Source of the DNA: Cytophagales bacterium | Lineage (GTDB): Bacteria; Bacteroidota; Bacteroidia; Cytophagales; Cyclobacteriaceae | Assembly: GCA_033344775.1 (NCBI GenBank) | Contig: JAWPMT010000003.1 | Coordinates: 79,764-143,763 of the forward strand | DNA length: 64,000 nt | Direction of reading: 5' to 3' | In this document: positions 60,659-64,000 of the stretch, piece by piece | How positions within the stretch are numbered: position 1 is the first letter of the stretch | Layout: the number at the start of each line of letters is the position of its first letter | The notes under the pieces: model-generated | What the model was told of the DNA's origin: nothing | Database searches by the model: none | Seen by the model: only the letters and a program-made list of their open reading frames with translations | Made by a program: the position numbers and the translations under genes

Positions 60659-60913
60659 TCAATCAAGCTTCTATCTGAAAAACATGCACCTCTCGACAGT
60701 GCTCCATTAGCATTGAATTCATCTCCTGTCATTCCTGAAGTAGATCCAGTTTCGTTTGATCCTTTTGGAAAAGATTAAGACTACCCTCATTGGAAGTTAG
60801 TCCCTTGGCTCCCTTTTGGATATAGTTAATTAATACCTAATACATGTAAGTGTAAATTATATCATGTATCTTATGGTATAATTTTTTACTGCTTATTCTT
60901 TAATACTAATTCA

Positions 60914-61738
60914 ATGAAAAAGGCTAAACTATTTCAGCTCTTATTGATCACTCTGTTGGTCACATCAATTTCCTGTGGGGAACAGGAAGAAATTACTGTT
61001 CTTGATGACGGCAAGACAATTGAGGATTCACAATTAAGTGAAACTACAAAATCAGCTGGCGCCCGAGTCCAGTCTCGTACTACCTGCACACTCAACGGGA
61101 TCACCGGTATTGATTACGTGGCACCCGGAACTGCCAAAACGTATTACTATAATTTGAACATCGCAGGTCAAAGCGTGACTGGGAAAATTCTTAATTGGAC
61201 CATCGTAAGCGGCAGTGATTTTACCATTTCAAGAACTACTGATTTTGCGATCACCATATTTTTTGGTGAGGATTTTTGCGAAGGAGAAATTGTCGTAAGA
61301 GGCCAGCAAGTTGGAGGAACCAATACTAATTGCGATGTGAATTTAACCATCGAGGCATTGCCTGAACCTCCTTGCGAGATTGATCCCATAACACCAACTT
61401 TTTTCGTTGACGTAAACACTGATTTAGAAGTATGTCCTGGAGATATTTTCGAAGCGTACGCTACCGAAAATGTAGGTGAAGGGTTTTATCGTCATGAATG
61501 GATATTTCCATCCAATGTGATGCAACTTGCTCCGGGCTATTCGAAATATCAGAGTCACGTGGAATTTGAGGCGACTGGTGGCGCCGGAAGTGCCATGCAC
61601 ATCCAATTGAACGCCTATTATCGATGCGTCAGTGTAGATAGATGTACAGGAGCGGTTACCCGGAGGTCAGCTGTCCGAACCAGTACGATCTGGGGAGGGA
61701 ACATACAGAATTGCTCCGGATCAGGCCCAAAAATTTAA
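60914..61738 (+). CDS. Lipoprotein of unknown function
   Basis: A 274-residue lipoprotein (LLITLLVTSISCGEQEE, Cys at residue 21). The mature part is rich in Cys, Gly and Thr: CTLNGITGIDYVAPGTAKTY, NWTIVSGSDFTISRTTDFAI, TNTNCDVNLTIEALPEPPCE, and a PKD-like phrase YRHEWIFPSNVMQLAPGY. The arrangement suggests two Ig/PKD-like domains with disulfides, but I cannot name a family. Its upstream gap of 255 bp is AT-rich near the gene; a strong G-U containing terminator follows. Confidence 0.72.
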   Translation: MKKAKLFQLLLITLLVTSISCGEQEEITVLDDGKTIEDSQLSETTKSAGARVQSRTTCTLNGITGIDYVAPGTAKTYYYNLNIAGQSVTGKILNWTIVSGSDFTISRTTDFAITIFFGEDFCEGEIVVRGQQVGGTNTNCDVNLTIEALPEPPCEIDPITPTFFVDVNTDLEVCPGDIFEAYATENVGEGFYRHEWIFPSNVMQLAPGYSKYQSHVEFEATGGAGSAMHIQLNAYYRCVSVDRCTGAVTRRSAVRTSTIWGGNIQNCSGSGPKI

Positions 61739-61748
61739 TTTCAGTGAA

Positions 61749-61783
61749 AAACGCGTGTTGCCCTCGGGTAACACGTGTTTTTT
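61749..61783. terminator. Intrinsic terminator with G-U pairs
   Basis: AACGCGTGTTGCCC (61750-61763) pairs with GGGTAACACGTGTT (61766-61779) with two G-U pairs, then TTTT; A residues precede it. It separates the lipoprotein and the converging DUF885 gene. Confidence 0.75.
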
Positions 61784-61812
61784 ACTATTGCGGATTTAAG
61801 GAGTCTCAACCC

Positions 61813-63447
61813 TTATTTTTGGTCGATCAAAAAAGCAGAATTACCGGTCATTTCCCACTGACCCATGGCCATTGGAATATTGCCGATGGAATTGAGTAGG
61901 TCAAAGAAAGCCTTTAATTCAAAGCTTTCGCCTGCAAGCTCACGAGTTCGGGCATACTCCATCATTGCATTTTCCAGGAGATATTTTCCGGTGATATAAC
62001 TCGTACCATATCCAGGCTGCCGTAGGTAAAGGTGTTGTTCGAATATCAATAACTCCTTTTCCGTTTTCATCCATCCTCTGGGCGTGTATTCAGAATGGAT
62101 GCCACCCGCTTCTTCCATGGTCATCATGTTGGCATGCGCATACAATGAACCCAATCCTCGGGCGGCACGCTGTGCAATCATGATATAGACAATCTCTCGA
62201 ACACGTGGATTATCATCATATAAGCCCGCATCCATGAACATTTCTTCCACGGCTGTGGCAGTTCCTTCATTACGCGAGTCGAAGATGTTATACAACAAAG
62301 GGCCTTTTCGAACTGCTCGTTTATTGGGGGTGATGTCCATTCGGGCCAGTTCAAACCAATGGTAAAAATGACAATACAAGGGTCTGGGATCATGGTGCGC
62401 CGTAATCCAGAAGAAGTTTCGGGTTTCCCTGGGAACAAATCCCCCAAGATGTCGACGCAATGCCGGCCCGAAGTAATCTGCAACTGTGACAATTTCTTCT
62501 TCACTCAGAAATTTCATCAGGCTGGCCGCAGACCTTTCTGCCAAGGCATTATACGCTTCCGGGGAATCAACTGCTTCAAGTTGAGGAAGTTTACGGTTAC
62601 GATGTTCCTCTAATTTTAGGCTGGACCATGCCCGGGCCAATTCTCTTTTTAGGATCATTACTTCGTCCTCCCAGGATAAAGGCACCAGGTGTACATTTTG
62701 CATGTACCACGAATAATTCTCTTTGCCAATACCTGATGGGCCGGTTTTTGAAGATGCCTGTTCTTCAAGCCAGTTGACAAGATCGTTGGATGCGGCAATG
62801 GCTGCATTGATGGCTTTCATTAGTTTTTTCCTTTTTGCCACCCCCTCTGCATTTTTCATATCCGTCAATACTGATGATTGTGTCTTGATGTCTCTGATTC
62901 CAGCGACCCAGAGGTCACGCGCATTACCAGTGAGGTTTTGTTTGGCTTGTGTATTTAGTGGTGGGATCACGCTTAAATCCTTGATCAACCGTTGTTCAGC
63001 TTCGTCGGACAGTGGGAAATTATAAGTCCACAGCTCAGTGGTGGCATGGTGTGTGGGTCCTTCATGGGCCGGAACATCGCTTCGATAGGTCCATACAGAT
63101 TTGTAAAATGCGGGATCCCTAGCCCAAGGCTTAAGTATCCGATGATTAAAGTCGAAACCATTCATCTCTGCCCAGATGATCGTCCAATCTACTTTGTCAG
63201 GAACCGACCATCCTGTGGTGTCTATGCCGTTTAGTTTTTCCTGCAACGCTTTGAAAGCGGGCATTCTTTGATCGAACGTCTCTTTTCGATAATCAGGAGC
63301 TCCGTTGTGCATTGCGGGCTTCTCGAAGCTTCGCCATTCGGCAAAAAATTGTGCCAAAGAAGTTTCAGGTGATTGTGCTTCAATTGCGAAGGAAAAGCTG
63401 AAAGAAATGAGGAACAAAAGAGCGAAAACGGGGAAAGAGCGACGCAT
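61813..63447 (-). CDS. DUF885 family secreted protein
   Basis: A 544-residue exported protein with signal 1-24 (ending FAIEAQ). It fits the DUF885 family of gluzincin-like peptidases: [20 protein letters not shown] in the helical N-terminal half, [20 protein letters not shown], and [20 protein letters not shown] in the place where the family has its EGW/E site; the His-Glu pair seen in active members (HExPGHH) is not obvious here, so activity is uncertain. The tail [20 protein letters not shown] is typical of the family end. It converges on the lipoprotein gene. Confidence 0.8.
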   Translation of the reverse strand: MRRSFPVFALLFLISFSFSFAIEAQSPETSLAQFFAEWRSFEKPAMHNGAPDYRKETFDQRMPAFKALQEKLNGIDTTGWSVPDKVDWTIIWAEMNGFDFNHRILKPWARDPAFYKSVWTYRSDVPAHEGPTHHATTELWTYNFPLSDEAEQRLIKDLSVIPPLNTQAKQNLTGNARDLWVAGIRDIKTQSSVLTDMKNAEGVAKRKKLMKAINAAIAASNDLVNWLEEQASSKTGPSGIGKENYSWYMQNVHLVPLSWEDEVMILKRELARAWSSLKLEEHRNRKLPQLEAVDSPEAYNALAERSAASLMKFLSEEEIVTVADYFGPALRRHLGGFVPRETRNFFWITAHHDPRPLYCHFYHWFELARMDITPNKRAVRKGPLLYNIFDSRNEGTATAVEEMFMDAGLYDDNPRVREIVYIMIAQRAARGLGSLYAHANMMTMEEAGGIHSEYTPRGWMKTEKELLIFEQHLYLRQPGYGTSYITGKYLLENAMMEYARTRELAGESFELKAFFDLLNSIGNIPMAMGQWEMTGNSAFLIDQK

Positions 63448-63607
63448 AATTTGATTGGTTAGGTTAATCGAGGGAAAGTTAATACCAAATCATTCCAGTG
63501 AAATGAAAATTTTGGCAGTGGTCAATCTTTTGGCTTGGTGGAATGAATGTTTACCAACTATGGTGCAATCCAATGTGCATTTTTTGAAACAATGCTTAAT
63601 TCCCGGA

Positions 63608-64000
63608 TCACAAGTATTTCTCGCCTTCTTCTCGCGTTCGAATTTCTCTGGCCGGACTACCAAAAACTACAAGATTTTCTCCAAAGTTTTGCAATACCGT
63701 AGTGCCAGCTCCGATTACCGTGTGAGCCCCAATCTTTATTCCATGAATGATGTTTGCCCCTAGACTTACTGTAGAGAAATTTCCAATTTGGACATTACCT
63801 CCCACGGTAGCGCCAGGGGCGAGACTTGCGTAGGCTCCCAAATGGCTGTCATGGTCCAGGATGCTATTGGAACCCATAATGGTAAAATCACCTATACGAG
63901 CATCGCTATTAATGACGGCACCTGCAAGTATGGCCACGCCTTTGCCAAAGACTGTCCCTTTTCCAATTTGAGCCTGGGGGTGAATCGCATTGGCCCAATG
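63608..64000 (-). CDS. Hexapeptide-repeat acyltransferase, NeuD/PglD type (partial)
   Basis: The C-terminal part of a left-handed beta-helix acyltransferase; the frame runs off the window at 64000 and continues to its right. The visible 130 residues begin with HWANAIHPQAQIGKGTVFG and contain regular hexapeptides (VINSDARIGDFTIMGSNSIL, DHDSHLGAYASLAPGATVGG, GIKIGAHTVIGAGTTVL), ending GENLVVFGSPAREIRTREEG, as in NeuD/PglD sugar O- or N-acetyltransferases of surface glycan pathways. His in LDHDSHLG matches the catalytic position of that group. The missing N-terminal domain should bind the sugar nucleotide. Confidence 0.85.
   Translation of the reverse strand, partial: HWANAIHPQAQIGKGTVFGKGVAILAGAVINSDARIGDFTIMGSNSILDHDSHLGAYASLAPGATVGGNVQIGNFSTVSLGANIIHGIKIGAHTVIGAGTTVLQNFGENLVVFGSPAREIRTREEGEKYL

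Overview
The window reads as chromosomal DNA of a member of the Bacteroidota, most likely a marine Cytophagales-type bacterium. The evidence is two large secreted proteins with C-terminal type IX secretion (T9SS) sorting domains, LytTR regulators with membrane sensor domains, PadR plus FtsX-type permeases with a prefix domain, DUF3857/transglutaminase pairs, an amidohydrolase with a TolB-like propeller, and repeated matches to the Bacteroidota promoter consensus (TTG, about 19 nt, TAnnTTTG). Genes are dense on both strands. I see no rRNA, tRNA, CRISPR array, prophage or insertion sequence, and no gene-free stretch exceeds 300 bases; the longest gaps hold promoters, hairpins and repeats, which are listed.

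Layout. 1-9 kb: YceI protein, membrane AraC regulator, two unrelated sulfotransferase types facing each other, a translationally coupled pair of secreted proteins, and a membrane acyltransferase. 9-19 kb: a LytTR regulator, a PLP-dependent decarboxylase, a sigma/anti-sigma pair, a two-gene DUF3857 operon, a membrane class III nucleotide cyclase and a second LytTR regulator. 19-26 kb: a TIKI-like protein with a CPBP-like membrane protein, a YHS protein, a PadR/permease operon, and an SRPBCC, DUF1761 and ECF sigma cluster. 27-30 kb: a 1083-residue KAP-family P-loop NTPase with an unusual N-terminal region. 30-42 kb: a decayed lipoprotein gene, three AraC-type regulators each beside a likely target (monooxygenase, SDR dehydrogenase, metal-binding/DJ-1 fusion), a metzincin lipoprotein, a thioesterase and a frameshifted M1 peptidase. 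42-64 kb: mostly exported proteins: a BNR-propeller T9SS protein, an SGNH lipoprotein, a second FtsX permease, an SMP-30 lactonase, an amidohydrolase, a 5'-nucleotidase with an OmpA-type protein, an FG-GAP T9SS protein, a MORN protein, a DUF885 protein and a partial hexapeptide acyltransferase.

The most notable signals are regulatory. Upstream of the second LytTR gene are five GAATT-type boxes at 21-23 bp spacing. A second array, degenerate with about 20 bp spacing, sits between the first LytTR gene and the acyltransferase. Two TTTACCAT boxes exactly 21 bp apart lie between an AraC gene and its SDR neighbour. Two coding sequences are broken: the M1 peptidase by one base in an A8 run, and a small lipoprotein by a lost start codon plus a frameshift although its promoter looks intact. 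No single locus is clearly a new biological system; the KAP NTPase is the best candidate for an undescribed domain arrangement.
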